Source: Micropterix aruncella (Eukaryota; Arthropoda; Insecta; Lepidoptera; Micropterigidae). Taken from it: a stretch of DNA of 64,000 nt. The translations under genes were made by a program, and so were the position numbers. The DNA is taken from contig OX155954.1 of assembly GCA_944548615.1 (NCBI GenBank), forward strand, positions 7,284,876-7,348,875. Reading direction: 5' to 3'. Below, one piece after another: positions 22,020 through 33,278 of the stretch (position 1 is the first letter of the stretch; each line of letters starts with the position of its first letter). Below the pieces are notes generated by a model, which had not been told where the DNA came from, made no database searches, and worked only from the letters and a program-made list of their open reading frames with translations.

Positions 22020-23690
22020 AAACTTTACCACAGTAAATACATAGCTAAAGCAGTATGGAAGCTACGTCGGCGTCGGACGCGGCCGCTTACCGGCAGTTAC
22101 TGGCCGGCATATTTTTGTTGTAAATGTAATATAATCACTATATTTTATATCGCTTAAATCATAAAGGAATTTATATCCCTATACAACTTCCATTAATTTT
22201 TTGTTATCCATTGCGTAATAAGGAAACAAAATACGTCTGCGCGTTACCGATGCTGTATTCACACTGCCCGGCAGGTACCCACAGACTCGTACAGACACGA
22301 ACCGCGCAGACAAAGTATTCTTTTCGCGTATACTGTCTGTCGGCCCGTGTCTGTCGGCGTCTGCATGGCCGCGTCACGATAGATATAAATAAGTTTATAC
22401 ACACTATATAGAAGAATATTATTTTGTCTGGCACGGTCTATGTCGGTAGATGTAAATGTACCTTAATACATTTACCAAGCCATGATGGTAAATCTTAAGA
22501 TTTACTAGTAAAACCTAACATTTACCACTATTCGGGCTTTTACAGTAACATATGTTGCCCTGGTTAATTTGATGTGCAATCAGTATTGCTGATATATAAA
22601 ATTATTTAAATGATATGTATAAATTGATAGTGATCGGTTTTTTGATGTGCAATTAAAAATAAGTCAATTTATAATAACTAAAAATAAAGATCTCCTAAAA
22701 TGGTGACGTTTTTACCTAATTTTATTTGTAAACTATTTAATTCATTCGATTATTTGATCATTATAGGAGCTAAATAAATGTTTTAATTATTAATTAACAA
22801 TAACTTCTTATTTCTACAAAAAATAGACAGTGACGACCTAGTGCTCCAATGGGAGAGTAGGTATTTATTTCAACAAATGGGCCTACTTTCTATACTGCTT
22901 TAATATATTTACTGTGGCTGTACGGTCACATGGCGATATAATACATAGGTTTGCATCTGCGCACGTGATTGTCCCGTGGGAATCCCGGACTAATCTCATA
23001 CTGTCTGGTCTTCTTAAGGTGGGTTCCATTTAAGATCTATCCGGTACAAAATTCGTAGCATGTGGAACATCAAATGTCAGCACGCCGTTTCATTTGCTTT
23101 CTGTGCCCCAGAATCTATAGAGGAATGTAGGGAATTCGCAGAGACATTCCGCAGCAAGCGCCCGAGATTTTGAGCCGGGGCGGAACGGGACGGTCGCTAC
23201 GTTTTGGTTTGTAAACGGCATACATGAAAATCCCACAGAACTGACACTATTTTGATATAGTTTTATCATTACACAACCTTTGAATATAATTGAAAATTTT
23301 GTACAATAAACCACAACAGAAATTGATAAAATATAATATTATTTGTTTTTGACGTGACAGCGTCTTATTAATCGATGGAGCCTGCTGCAAGCACGAAAAA
23401 ACATGACTCATGCGGCGTTACCTCGCTCTGAGGCGTTCCATTTATTATATTTATTATTCAATATAAATGCTGCCATCTACCAGTTGCGACAAGAATTATT
23501 TACTAACCTCAGTCTAAAATAGTACGAATGAAAATCACTAGATTGATTTAAATTCTTGACATAATTTTATATGTATTCTTGATATACGGAATGTTATTAA
23601 TGAACCGACAATTTTCTTGTGGGTACAACGAAGTGCAACGAAGTAAGCAACTGTTATTAAAAAAAAAAAAAAAGTATGAAAAGTTATCAT
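22020..23690. other. No gene seen; one GC-rich block
   Basis: Near 22240-22390 several ACAGAC and GTCTGT words face each other around a short AT stretch, suggesting an imperfect fold-back with no clear ends. Otherwise AT-rich spacer. Confidence 0.4.
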
Positions 23691-23693
23691 TAC

Positions 23694-23775
23694 GATGCGC
23701 TATCTAGCGGTTGGTAAAATGTCGCTGATATTGCTTATTTACGACGTATTACCTACCGCTAGATGGCGCAGCGTG
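23694..23775. repeat. Family F palindromic repeat core, copy 1
   Basis: GCGCTATCTAGCGGTTGGTA faces TACCTACCGCTAGATGGCGC across a short AT loop. The same core occurs at 48.16, 48.35 and 52.82 kb. It behaves as the centre of a small fold-back element. Confidence 0.88.
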
Positions 23776-24011
23776 CTCAAACGCTTCTCAAACCGTTATT
23801 TAACAGTTTGAGTTTCAAACTTTCAAATAAAAAAAACAATAAACTTTAAACAATAAACAATTATACAATTATACTGCTATACAATAATAGCAGCGTGCTC
23901 AAACGCTTCTCAAACCGTTATTTAACAGTTTGAGTTTCAAACTTTCAAATAAAAAAAAACAATAAACTTTAAACAATAAATAATTATACAATTATACTGC
24001 TATACAATAAT
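23769..24011 (+). repeat. Tandem duplication, two copies of about 122 bp
   Basis: Units start CAGCGTGCTCAAACGC at 23769 and 23891 and end ATACTGCTATACAATAAT. They differ by an A-run length and about one base. The first unit begins inside the right edge of the neighbouring palindromic repeat. Confidence 0.93.
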
Positions 24012-24671
24012 ACATTTACATGTTGTAGTCAAATCGGTGGGTATAAAAGCATATATTTTTGGGTGTTTGTAATAAACAATATCAGAATCTTAAATGAAAC
24101 TGCTTCAAATGCAACCATTCCATCAGTATTTTCTTATGATGTTGTCACGTTCAACTATGGTCAGTAAACCGACTTTACAGACAACCGATTTTTTTTCAGT
24201 ATTTGTACTCGGTGAGCCATAATATTTTTAGTTTTAATATTGTATCCTTACAAATAAACTTATATTTTATGGTGATAATTCTTGTTGGACGATATGCCAA
24301 TTTTCAATGAATTTTACACTTTGATATTTACTGTTTAGGTACTTGCAATAATCATAAAACTCGAAAAACTCTATTTCCCTTTACTATAATTTTGATGTTT
24401 GACAGCCGCCGACGTACTTTTTGAGCATTTAGTCAATGAAGCAACTTTAGTGACTAAAAGCATTCCGTTAGGGTGGCGCAGAAATCGACATCGCATCTCC
24501 CAAAGGAATCGCACCTTTTATATGGCGACTGAAATGACAGCTGCCAATGAATCCCCGCAATTTAGATGTCTCTTATTATTTCCGCGATTATGAGTACGTA
24601 CGCTAGGGTTTGGCACATCCATATTCACAATCACACACACAGATCACAAATAGTTGTATCTTTAATAATAA

Positions 24672-25435
24672 CTAGCTGACCCGTGCCCTCTTCGTTGGGC
24701 GGTAAAACTTTTACCTGAATTATGAGTGTGGTTCGGTTAGTACTGAGTGCTATGATTTATTTCCTGACTGCCAAAAGAATGGTTATATTTTTACTGCATA
24801 TGTATGTATGTATTTGCATGCCAATTTGACTATAATACCGTTATTTGTGAGTGTCTTCTTGTGAGTGTCTTATTTGTGAGCGTATTATCTCTTTAACTAT
24901 TTATGCAGTAAAAGGGAAATTATATGCAGTAAAAGGGAAGTCTTTTGTTTTAAACACTTGATACGATAAATTTAGTTATTTTGATAAGAATTCATAATTG
25001 TTGATAATACCAATAAACATGACCAAACAATTTAAATTATTTTCTTAATATAAAATACTTCTTTTTGTGACTTAAATATAAAAGTTAGACATATGCTGTC
25101 GCTGACTTTTTTGTAGGCATTATCAAGCTCTACAACTTTTCTCTAGAACTTAATCATATATCTCTCATCGATAGTTAGAAACGACATCGATAGTTAGAAA
25201 TCGTTAAGACAGCGTTAGTTAGAAACGATTTCGTTCGACCGTTTTTTCTCCGACTTACTTTGCCAATCCGACTACCACGAAGAAGTCTTTTCATTTTTCG
25301 GATTAGTATATAGCCTATGATACTCACAAATAACGTGACTTTCTATTGGTAAAAGAATTTTCAAAATCGGTTGAGTAGATCCAGAGATTACTTCCTACAA
25401 CGTCACAAACTTTACCTCTTTAATATTAGTATAGA
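24672..25435 (-). mobile_element. Non-autonomous Helitron, minus strand, copy 2
   Basis: On the minus strand it starts TCTATACTAATATTAAAGAG and ends with a hairpin-forming CG-rich stretch, then CTAG. It sits between A (24671) and T (25436). It is longer than copy 1 and holds short internal repeats of CGATAGTTAGAAA near 25160-25200. No protein-coding capacity. Confidence 0.87.
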
Positions 25436-25439
25436 TGAT

Positions 25440-26180
25440 AAAATGTCTTATTGGCGAGCGGAGTAACATTTTTTTCAGAAATAAAATCTGCATTGCGATA
25501 TTTTACAGTAGCGTCTTTAAAACAAAGCTTTAAAATAGAATTAAAATATGTAGAAATATGTGCATATATACTTCTTAGTTTTGTATTTACAAAGCGTAAA
25601 CAACGGCTCATACGCAATCAAGGTGCGATTGTGACTGGAATACGTTTAGAAAGTGAGGTTCTCCAACTAGGCGTAGTGCAAATAACTCAAAACGCGGCGA
25701 GCGAGTAAACCCACTCGAGTCTCGGCAAAAAGGGGTTAGTTTGAGTGCCCGCGAGGCGCCGAAACGCGCTAACTGGCTTTATGGCGTCAACATTCAGGCT
25801 AAATTGTGGAGCTAGAGCACACAACGCAATTATAAAAATGTTCAAATCGAGTAATCATTTCTTGATTTATGTAATTTCAGCGTGGATGACGTCGGAGCTC
25901 AATCATTTAAATAGGTCGGTGAAGCCTCACCGATCGCGCCGCGCTTAATCCATATCGGTAGACACTGCAACATCACGACTATAATTTACAGACGCTGCTG
26001 AAGAAATCGGAAATCCTTCCTTCATCGAACTCGTTTATTTATGAGAATTTGTGCGGGATATTAGTAGTCGGAAACCAATTCAGGTCTCGTATTAAAATGA
26101 CATTGTGTAAGAAAATCGGTTGCTTCACCCCAAGACTTTCCCGGCGAACAGACGATCCCCCTTCCCCACTGCCTCATCCC
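25440..26180. other. No gene seen
   Basis: Mixed spacer with a CpG-richer patch at 25680-25960. Short frames at 25451-25708 and 25745-25948 have no domain. Confidence 0.4.
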
Positions 26181-26199
26181 CCCTTCACCGGGTGGCACA

Positions 26200-26660
26200 G
26201 GGAAGTTAACCCAGCTGGTAGCCTCTTCGGGAAGGCTACTGGATATGAGCTGAACCATGATTTGAGCCGACCAGCGATAGCGAGCAGGTCAATATACCCT
26301 AACCTAACGATATAGATCGTTCGTTCAATCGTGAGGTGATAACACAGAGATTGGACAACACAGTCCACAGTCTAGCTCCGCTAACATGCCCGTAAGAAGC
26401 CGACGTCTTAACGCGAGGCACTGGAATGAGAAACCAGCGGGCCAACCTCACTCCCTTGCGACCAGATTAGCCGGATTTCTCCGTCCTCGGGTCTGGTTAC
26501 GGTTTCGAAGTCACTTGCGTGGCCTCTACCTGACGAAAGGGGTTATTCAGTTTGAATATTTTGCTGGCCGCGACACCCTTTGCCCGCCATGGTCACTCGG
26601 GATCGGGTGGCCGATGAATCGATTTAAGGGTTGAAGATGTCAGCTCGTCAACAACCCTCC
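26200..26660 (-). repeat. Family B dispersed repeat, copy 4 (reverse)
   Basis: Contains CATGCCCGTAAGA, GGCACTGGAATGAG, a CGAAGTCACTTGCGTGGCC segment and CCTTTGCCCGCC, matching the 46.75-46.95 kb copy and the reverse complement of 1.9-2.1 kb. An open stretch starts MPVR at 26386, as does the reverse of 2.1 kb, but the two readings diverge at once. Confidence 0.7.
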
Positions 26661-26899
26661 GCTGTGTTAGAAAACATACGTCTCCAGACCCCTCTCTTTA
26701 TTTTCCAGCTTGGCATTCAACACATAGCAAACGGGATGGTGTACTAACTGACCACATCGCGGTAAACACATCGCGGTAATCAGCGGCCGCCGTTAACCCA
26801 AAATTACCTTTTACTGATCAACGATCGACGATCACGCGTACTTAAAGGAAACTATTATAGTCAGTTTAACAGGTAGCGAATGGTTTCGTGCAGCTTGGG

Positions 26900-27580
26900 C
26901 CATAAGATCCACCGTCTTTTCGGGTCGGCCATACTCACGATTCATCTCCTATTCAGTAGCCTCCTCGAGTAAGGGACCATCCCGGGATGGATTCTCGCGT
27001 TTCAGGCCTCACGGCCTGTGGTCTTTTTTCCCTGGGTAAGGCCATCCGGCGCTACTGAACGGTTTGCGCACCGTGCGGCGTTAGCCAATCGGTTGTGCAC
27101 TCTGACTAATTATTGAAGGGGTGTGAAGGCTATGAAAATATACTGTCTCCCAAGCAGGGGTTTACCTGTTATCATGCCACACTTGAAACGACCTGTCTGC
27201 TCCCTGATCCCGAGTGGTATGACGGTTAGGTCCGCGATAAATTCATATTGAATTACTGCTGTAATACAACAGGTAGAGGCAGCGCAAGCGACTTCGTTCC
27301 CGTAACCAGTCGGGAGGTCGGAGGTATTCTGTAGGTTAATTCCAGATGAAGATATCCTCCCAAAACTGGTAACCAAGGGGCGAGGCGGCCCACTTATTTA
27401 CCTTCCTAGTGCCTCGCCTAAGGCGTTGGACACTGGCGAGTTCGTGGCTTTGCTGAACGGTAAATTTGTATCGTCCTTAAGTCTTGTACGCTCACCCCAT
27501 AGGAGACAGAACAATCATTATCGTTAAAACTTCCTGAGATGACGGGTTCGTCCGTTGTAGTCGACATCTCCAAAAAGTCC
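26900..27580 (+). repeat. Family B dispersed repeat, copy 5 (forward)
   Basis: Carries GCGCACCGTGCGGCGTTAGC, GTGCACTCTGACTAA, GCGCAAGCGACTTCG, AAGGCGTTGG and GGGAGACAGAACGA-like words in the order seen at 1.7-2.3 kb. It faces copy 4, so the two form a large inverted arrangement over 26.2-27.6 kb. Confidence 0.75.
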
Positions 27581-27719
27581 GATTAGCAACCTAGCATCGA
27601 ATTTGTTTCTGCAAGTACAATGTGCTAAGTGTATGCTAAGTGTATTTTAATATGCTAAGTGTATTTTATAAAGAATACTGTATAAAATAAGTAATTTATT
27701 ATTTAACTCGTATCATCTT

Positions 27720-27865
27720 ACGTTGCGGCTTCGCACACTACCCTAAAAGAGACGCCACCGCTGCGACGCCCGGCGCCAGTGAGCGTCGCGACGTTATCGT
27801 TTGCGCGCCGAGTCGAACACCGCCGAGCACGTTTTGTAGTCGATTGCCGATTGTTGATTTGATGA
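27720..27865. other. CpG-rich patch
   Basis: About 140 bp dense in CG dinucleotides (GACGCCCGGCGCCAGTGAGC) in AT-rich surroundings. It could be part of a promoter or of a repeat. No frame or start site is visible. Confidence 0.3.
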
Positions 27866-27869
27866 CGCG

Positions 27870-28960
27870 CTGTTTTGTACTTTGTACCACACTCGCTGCC
27901 TCATTCCCAAACGGCGCAAATACTCACGGTTCAACAAGCTGCTTTGATTGCTGAACACCCGTGACATCGTGTTGTCAGTGGCCTTTGACAGGTGCTATTC
28001 TGGCATGAAAACAGGGGACATGGGGGGCATGTGCTTCTAGGACTTAGGTTACATAAGACAATAGAATGCGTTGCGAATGCGTTGTAGAGAAAATAAAATG
28101 CTTCTTTTCAAAGAATCAGGTTTAGATTACTTTTATTGGGTTAATGGTGTATACACGTCGGACCTACGCAGAAAAAGAAAGCATACATTATAATCTTAAA
28201 CAACATGAAACATAGATATATTAACCTGGAGTGGGGTGACATTGATTTCGCGTGTTGAGATTGATCTCTCGGCCATTTTATCCTTTTATTAATATCTCCT
28301 ACTACTTTTAATTTTGCGAATCTTTTATTTACATAATATTATCAATACTGAACAGTACCCAGAACACTTCTCTCCTTTTTCTCGGTGCCAGCGGCATTTA
28401 TAGGTTAGTGGTTTGATTTTGAAAATTGACCTCAATTTTGTTGTAAATATAACCCTGCACGCTTCCAGGGTTTCCACAAAACTTAAAAGTTTTAGCAATT
28501 CAAAAGCCACTATTATTAGGAGTCATGTTAAAATTTTAATAAAATTCGATTTACATGTTTTAATAAAAGTTTTCTCATGTATGTATTAAAACAGGTTACT
28601 GAGATTTTTAATTAAATTTGTGGTGAGGGGAGATTGAAAATAAAAAATCTTATTCTATGAAATTTAAAGGTGTACCTAAGTTAATAATTTGCCAAATAAA
28701 TCGGCATTATTCTATAAAAAAATAGGAAAGATTTATTATATATTATTATCTTGGTAATCGGTCACCCTTGATCAAACTCAATACAACGATAAATCTGACC
28801 ACAAAAACATTAAATCATTCTGTAACAACCGATCCAGTGAAATTGGTACATTTAGTACACATAGTACTAAATATACTGATGTATTTAATTTTAAGTAACT
28901 TCCATTTACATATATTACATAAGAGTTACTTAAAATCAATACGTAATTAGATATACTTAT
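27870..28960. other. No gene seen
   Basis: AT-rich spacer. Frames shorter than 100 codons only, without known motifs. Confidence 0.4.
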
Positions 28961-28984
28961 AACCTCGAAGGTAGTAGCGAAACT

Positions 28985-29075
28985 TACTACATAACCCAAT
29001 TATTTTGACACGTCCAAGAGCGGTCTTTAGCCGTCAATTGGACACGACGAAAATGTAATGTAATGTAATGTAACA
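28985..29075 (+). mobile_element. 3' end of LINE family 2 with TGTAA tail, copy 1
   Basis: GACACGTCCAAGAGCGGT, then AATTGGACACGACG, then four ATGTA-type units. The same sequence occurs in reverse at 60.78-60.88 kb with the same tail. A shared 3' end closed by a short tandem tail is typical of LINEs or LINE-dependent SINEs. The 5' limit is not visible. Confidence 0.72.
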
Positions 29076-29132
29076 ATTACAAATATTTCAAATTTAAACA
29101 ACAACTCAAAAATTAAAATAATATTACACAGT

Positions 29133-29485
29133 TAGTTAGTTAGTTTACGTGTCCGGGCCAGGCTAGGGCATGTCCATCCAAAAATATGCCGCCCGGATTG
29201 TCTTGCTGTTCGTCTCTTCTAGGTTCTGGTGTGTGATGAAGGTTAACAACTTCGGGCAGGATAGGAGGTGGTATTCATCCTGCAGCGTATGTTGGATTCG
29301 CTGTGTAGAGCCCCAGCGGACGAGATTGGCTCGGCATCTAGTCACAGTGTCCTTTGGCCCTTGCAGGTGGTAGAATGATTGGCCGGTGAGTTTAAGCTCA
29401 TTGTTTCCAGGGACGCGCGATTGTTCATGGTCGCAGACTAGGCAGTCGAAAATGTGCACAATCTTCGGGGAGGCTCCTTCCGTGT
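29133..29485 (-). pseudogene. Possible LINE C-terminal remnant with AACT tail
   Basis: On the minus strand a frame of about 98 codons reads LKLTGQSFYHLQGPKDTVTR and later DEYHLLSCPKLLTF and AAYFWMDMP. HLLSCP resembles the His-Cys end of LINE zinc knuckles, but the first two cysteines of a clean knuckle are not in place. Just after its stop lie four AACT units (29133-29148), as in a LINE tail. No reverse transcriptase part remains. The identification rests on this motif and the tail. Confidence 0.45.
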
Positions 29486-29499
29486 CCCAATATTATACA

Positions 29500-31665
29500 G
29501 TGTTTACGGTGTAATATTGCGCAGTATTTCTAATATAAGTTCAATCTTCTCATACTCACTACAACTATAAGGACTTATGTTTATTAGTAGATTTTAGATA
29601 TTAACCACAAGAAGCAGTTATTTTTAAATACAGCTACGTACATATAAAAACATCTGAAATGTAATCGGCCAGATCAGTTAAATCCGCAGTGATTTATAAA
29701 AAAAACTATTCATTATCAGTGTAATTATAGATGGCCAAATAAATTGCTATTAGTTTCGCCAGACAATGCTATCAGCGCCACCTGCATGTCGCCGGCGCAA
29801 AAGGCTTACCAAAACTTACTATGGCATTGATCAATCTAATACGCTATATAATCAAAGCTCAGACGGATAAATCACGTCTTTAACACGTGATTTCTTTCAT
29901 CTAATTTTGTTATTGTTCTAGTGCTATAGAAATTTCTAGCGCTGTTTTTTTTTATAATGGATTTTGCATAATAATCGAGAAATAGAAAAAACATGCATCT
30001 TTACACAAAACGTGACAGTTCGAAAGGGGGCTTGCCAAAAACACATTTTTAAAATGCTGTGTTTGACCCACTGCCACCATTGTCTGGCCATATTATAAGA
30101 GACCTTTAGTTATAGTTGTTCTTGTAAGAGTAGGAGAGGAAGGAGGACAATGGTGTGGGTTTACAGAAAGCCACCCCGACGATCCCTCTTCGCTCGTCCG
30201 CCATTCTAAATAGAAATTACATGGACCACTTAACACGGGCGCTTTGAATGCATGACCCGATTTAATTTCGTAGAGCCGCCTCGCCATTTGACTGATAGCA
30301 TTGTAGTATTAGAGCTCCTTTGAACTTCCAATAAAAGGTTCACAAAGGAGAGATATCTAAATACTGCAGAAGAAATTTATATTATTCAAAAAGTCAGAAG
30401 CAACACCTTGAATACCACGAAAAATAGGGTAGTTTTTTAATAACACAGGATCGCCATAAGTCTTGCGAATGTTGGCCCACCGGTGTGGCCCACAGGTACG
30501 GTAAGTAACCATTTCATATTAGCAAAAATAACTCAAAGCGCACGGCTCGATCCCAGTAATTCCAATTCCGTCCATAAATGAAAGTCAAATCCGTTCTTAA
30601 ATAAGTCAAAGTAAATTGCGAACATGAAATGTTTTCGAAAATGTATTGAAAAGGTTTTATTTTTTTTTAAAGTAATATATTTTAGAGAAAACTTTTTTTA
30701 ACTTGCTACTACGTTATTTTTCAACAAACATTTACCAAACTACTATAAAAACAAAGGTTTTCTCTATATTACTGCGCCAAAACCTTTTGATCAATTGTTT
30801 GAATTGTGGGAATAACCATGATTATATTAAAATAAAATTATGTTTTTTTACAAAGTTTTGGCACAGTAAATATAGAGCAAACTTTCATCTTTATATCCAT
30901 AGTAGTTTAATAAATGTTTCCTGGAAAATAATGTGGCAGTTAAATAAAAACAAACAAGACTTTTTTTTCAAATTACATTTCAAAACCTAATCAATCTAAA
31001 ACGATAGAAAATCGACCCACAATTAATAGTTTTTTATTGACGCTTTATTGACGTTTATGCTCACAGAGTTTGATCATATTGAAAAAAGTAGGCTGTATAA
31101 AATTAACAATTTTGAAGTCTCTTCAAACTCAAACTTAACAACTCCGCGCAAAATTCAAGCATGACGTACCTACGTAACCTTATTAGGCACATTATTCTCG
31201 ATGAACGCTGTACGCTGGAATACCACAGTCTCATGCTGAATATTAAATAAGCGACTCTCCCTCCATCGGGCCCTCCGTAAAATATTGATGAGCTAATGGC
31301 TTATCTCACGAAATAAGAAGGGACGTAAAATTCCACTTAGGGAATTCCCATTTCTAAATCATATTGCGGGACGACTAAATGAGAGCGGAATGTAATTTGT
31401 CGACAGCAGGTTTCCCAATAAGCTTTTTTGCCATGGAATTCGAGAGTTATTATTTCCTGGTAATTCAAAACTAATTTCAGTTATTATGTATTGCTATAGC
31501 TGAGGATCCCTATGCAAATAATTTCTGTAAATACCCGATTTTGGTCGATAATGTTAAATTTATAAGAAGACAACTTATTATCGATAAAATATTTTCATCC
31601 CATCTATTCGAAAAGAACGACTTGGTTCGCCTTTAAGTGAGCCCAAAAGTGGTGTTTTCTATAAG
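29500..31665. other. No gene seen
   Basis: AT-rich spacer with a few more balanced blocks (30110-30290, 31190-31440). These have no repeat partners in the window that I could find. They may be single-copy sequence, and they hold no recognisable coding region. Confidence 0.4.
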
Positions 31666-31670
31666 AAACT

Positions 31671-31748
31671 TTATAAGTGCGCCGCAATTATCTTTGCGGC
31701 TCAATTTTTGAATAAGTGCGCCGCAGTTCATCTTTGCGGCGCACTTTT
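31671..31748. repeat. Two tandem 39-bp hairpin units
   Basis: The second unit forms a perfect 12-bp stem AAGTGCGCCGCA / TGCGGCGCACTT (31714-31746) with a 9-nt loop. The first unit has the same left arm and a mutated right arm. The unit looks like a duplicated hairpin. Confidence 0.85.
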
Positions 31749-31960
31749 TGAATTTGGAACATCTTAGTCTTCAGCGCCGAAGAAATCGAACGCAAATATT
31801 GTTTGAATAAAGACTGGCTGGTACGACGGCCCCTAGTCGCGCCGCCGGCTGAATAAAAAAAACAAATGAAATTAAAAACGCGCGAACGTCAATTGTTTTT
31901 GTCGCCCGCGTTTTCGTCAATTTTCACGGATTGTAAGAAATTCATCGTTTGTTTTGAAAA

Positions 31961-32056
31961 ATGAGTTCTTCAAGTGACAGTGAAAGTATAGATTTAACTG
32001 CTGAAAGCATTAGAACTGAGGCAAGAATTTTTCTCATAGAGGGTGATGAAAAGTAG
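31961..32056 (+). pseudogene. Small open frame cut off by a fold-back insertion
   Basis: ATG at 31961 opens a 31-codon frame with an acidic, serine-rich start (MSSSSDSESIDLTAE) and ends FLIEGDEK-stop. The stop TAG (32054-32056) lies in the first bases of the adjoining fold-back element. The original frame may therefore have been longer and been interrupted. Acidic Ser/Asp starts are common in many nuclear and transposon proteins, so no function can be assigned. It may also be chance. Confidence 0.3.
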
Positions 32057-32217
32057 AGTGTATCACTCGGGCGCAAAATATTTTTGGCTCGGGTGCTTTT
32101 TTGAATCCCTCGCTACGTTCAGGATTCTACTATTCTAGAATCCCTCACTTTGCTCTGGATTCAAAAAAGCGCCCTCGCCGTAAAAATATCATTTTTCTCC
32201 CTTGTGATACAATCTAC
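32053..32217. mobile_element. Fold-back element, about 165 bp
   Basis: Outer arms GTAGAGTGTATCAC and GTGATACAATCTAC, and inner arms GGGTGCTTTTTTGAATCC and GGATTCAAAAAAGCGCCC, are complementary around a centre near 32135. It has no frame. I saw no unequivocal target duplication. Confidence 0.8.
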
Positions 32218-32607
32218 TATTATTAAAAGTTCTCGTAAACTACCCAGGAGTTTTTTATTTCTTAACACGCGGTAAAATACTTACCGCGCGCGATGGTGCT
32301 AACTTAGGTAGCGACTATAATCGGTGTTCCAACGTGTCCCCGGACTCTAATTAAGGGGTTGGCGAACAAAACGATCTAAATGCGTTGAACTCAATTTTAC
32401 AGAAGAGGCAAAAACCTAAATAGCATACTTCCATTTGTTTATTTTGCATATCTTGTTTTTTTAGTTGATACTTTGACTGATTTGTATAAGATCAAGTAAC
32501 TTTAGATTGCGAGAATGGGAAATTTTCATTTAGATGGTTTTGATTGAAACCGAAATATTTAGATCGTTTTGATCGCAAATGTATTCATAAATTATTATAC
32601 CGTTTTG

Positions 32608-32641
32608 ATTGCTACTGGTGGTTTAACACCAGAAGCAATCA
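32608..32641. other. Hairpin before the 119-bp array
   Basis: GATTGCT and CTGGTG pair with CACCAG and AGCAATC around a short AT loop with one mismatch. It lies between the left subterminal repeats and the tandem units. Confidence 0.75.
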
Positions 32642-32846
32642 ATCCCAAAGCCCGTTCTAAGTTTCATCAAGACAGGACTGCGGCACCCAGGGTTGGTTTC
32701 CAGCGAGGAAACTCCCCAACGGTCAGCAGCACAGACACGAAATTTTGTATACGCATTAAATTATAATAGCCCATTCTAAGTTTTACCATGACATGACTGC
32801 TGCACTCGGGGTTGGCTCCCGATGAGGGGATTCCTCAACGGTCAAC

Positions 32847-32981
32847 AGCACAGACAAGAAATTTTGTATATGCATTCAATTACGAAAGCCCGTTCTAAGT
32901 TTCATCCTTCCAACGAGGAAGGATGAAACTTAGAACGGGCTTTCGTAATTGAATGCATATACAAAATTTCTTGTCTGTGCT
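32847..32981. repeat. Perfect 135-bp palindrome with 5-nt centre
   Basis: Arms 32847-32911 and 32917-32981 are exact reverse complements over 65 bp, around AACGA. The left arm belongs to the 119-bp array; the right arm is an inverted copy of it that leads into the coding-like insert. Confidence 0.96.
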
Positions 32982-33278
32982 CTCGGTTCTCTTGCGGCAG
33001 CGGTGGTTTGTTGGAATAAGTTTTTTTACACGAAAGGCGCATTTTACGGACGTTTTGTCGAGGAAGGGTTTCGTGTGCTTCATTTTCTCTTCTCGGTTGT
33101 TTTCGCGACGAACAGTTTGGTGAGAGGGGTGTGTGGCAACCTGGGAAGTGAAGAAAAGGACGACCTGATTGACGTGATAGAGCGGTCCAGAAATAAGGCG
33201 AAACAATTAGGTGAGCAATATAGTTATACCTTGTATTTGTTGGAGTGCATCGAAAGTCTGGAGAAAGCCCCTGGCTGA
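32982..33278 (+). pseudogene. Coding-like insert in the tandem array, origin unknown
   Basis: One frame stays open from within the palindrome (no ATG; it opens at a TTG near 32949) to TGA at 33276-33278. After 32982 it reads LGSLAAAVVCWNKFF, then GRFVEEGFRVLHFLFSVVFA, then EEKDDLIDVIERSRNKAKQL and YLLECIESLEKAPG. The last part looks like an acidic amphipathic helix and the middle part is hydrophobic. A splice-donor-like AG|GTGAGC lies at 33210/33211 and a T-rich stretch precedes about 33030, so this may be a captured exon. The minus strand is also open, which weakens the coding call. I do not recognise the protein. Confidence 0.4.

Noticed and set aside
26061..26368. Overlapping frames on both strands near 26.2 kb
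   Set aside because: They lie at the edge of a family B repeat and none has a domain or a conserved counterpart.
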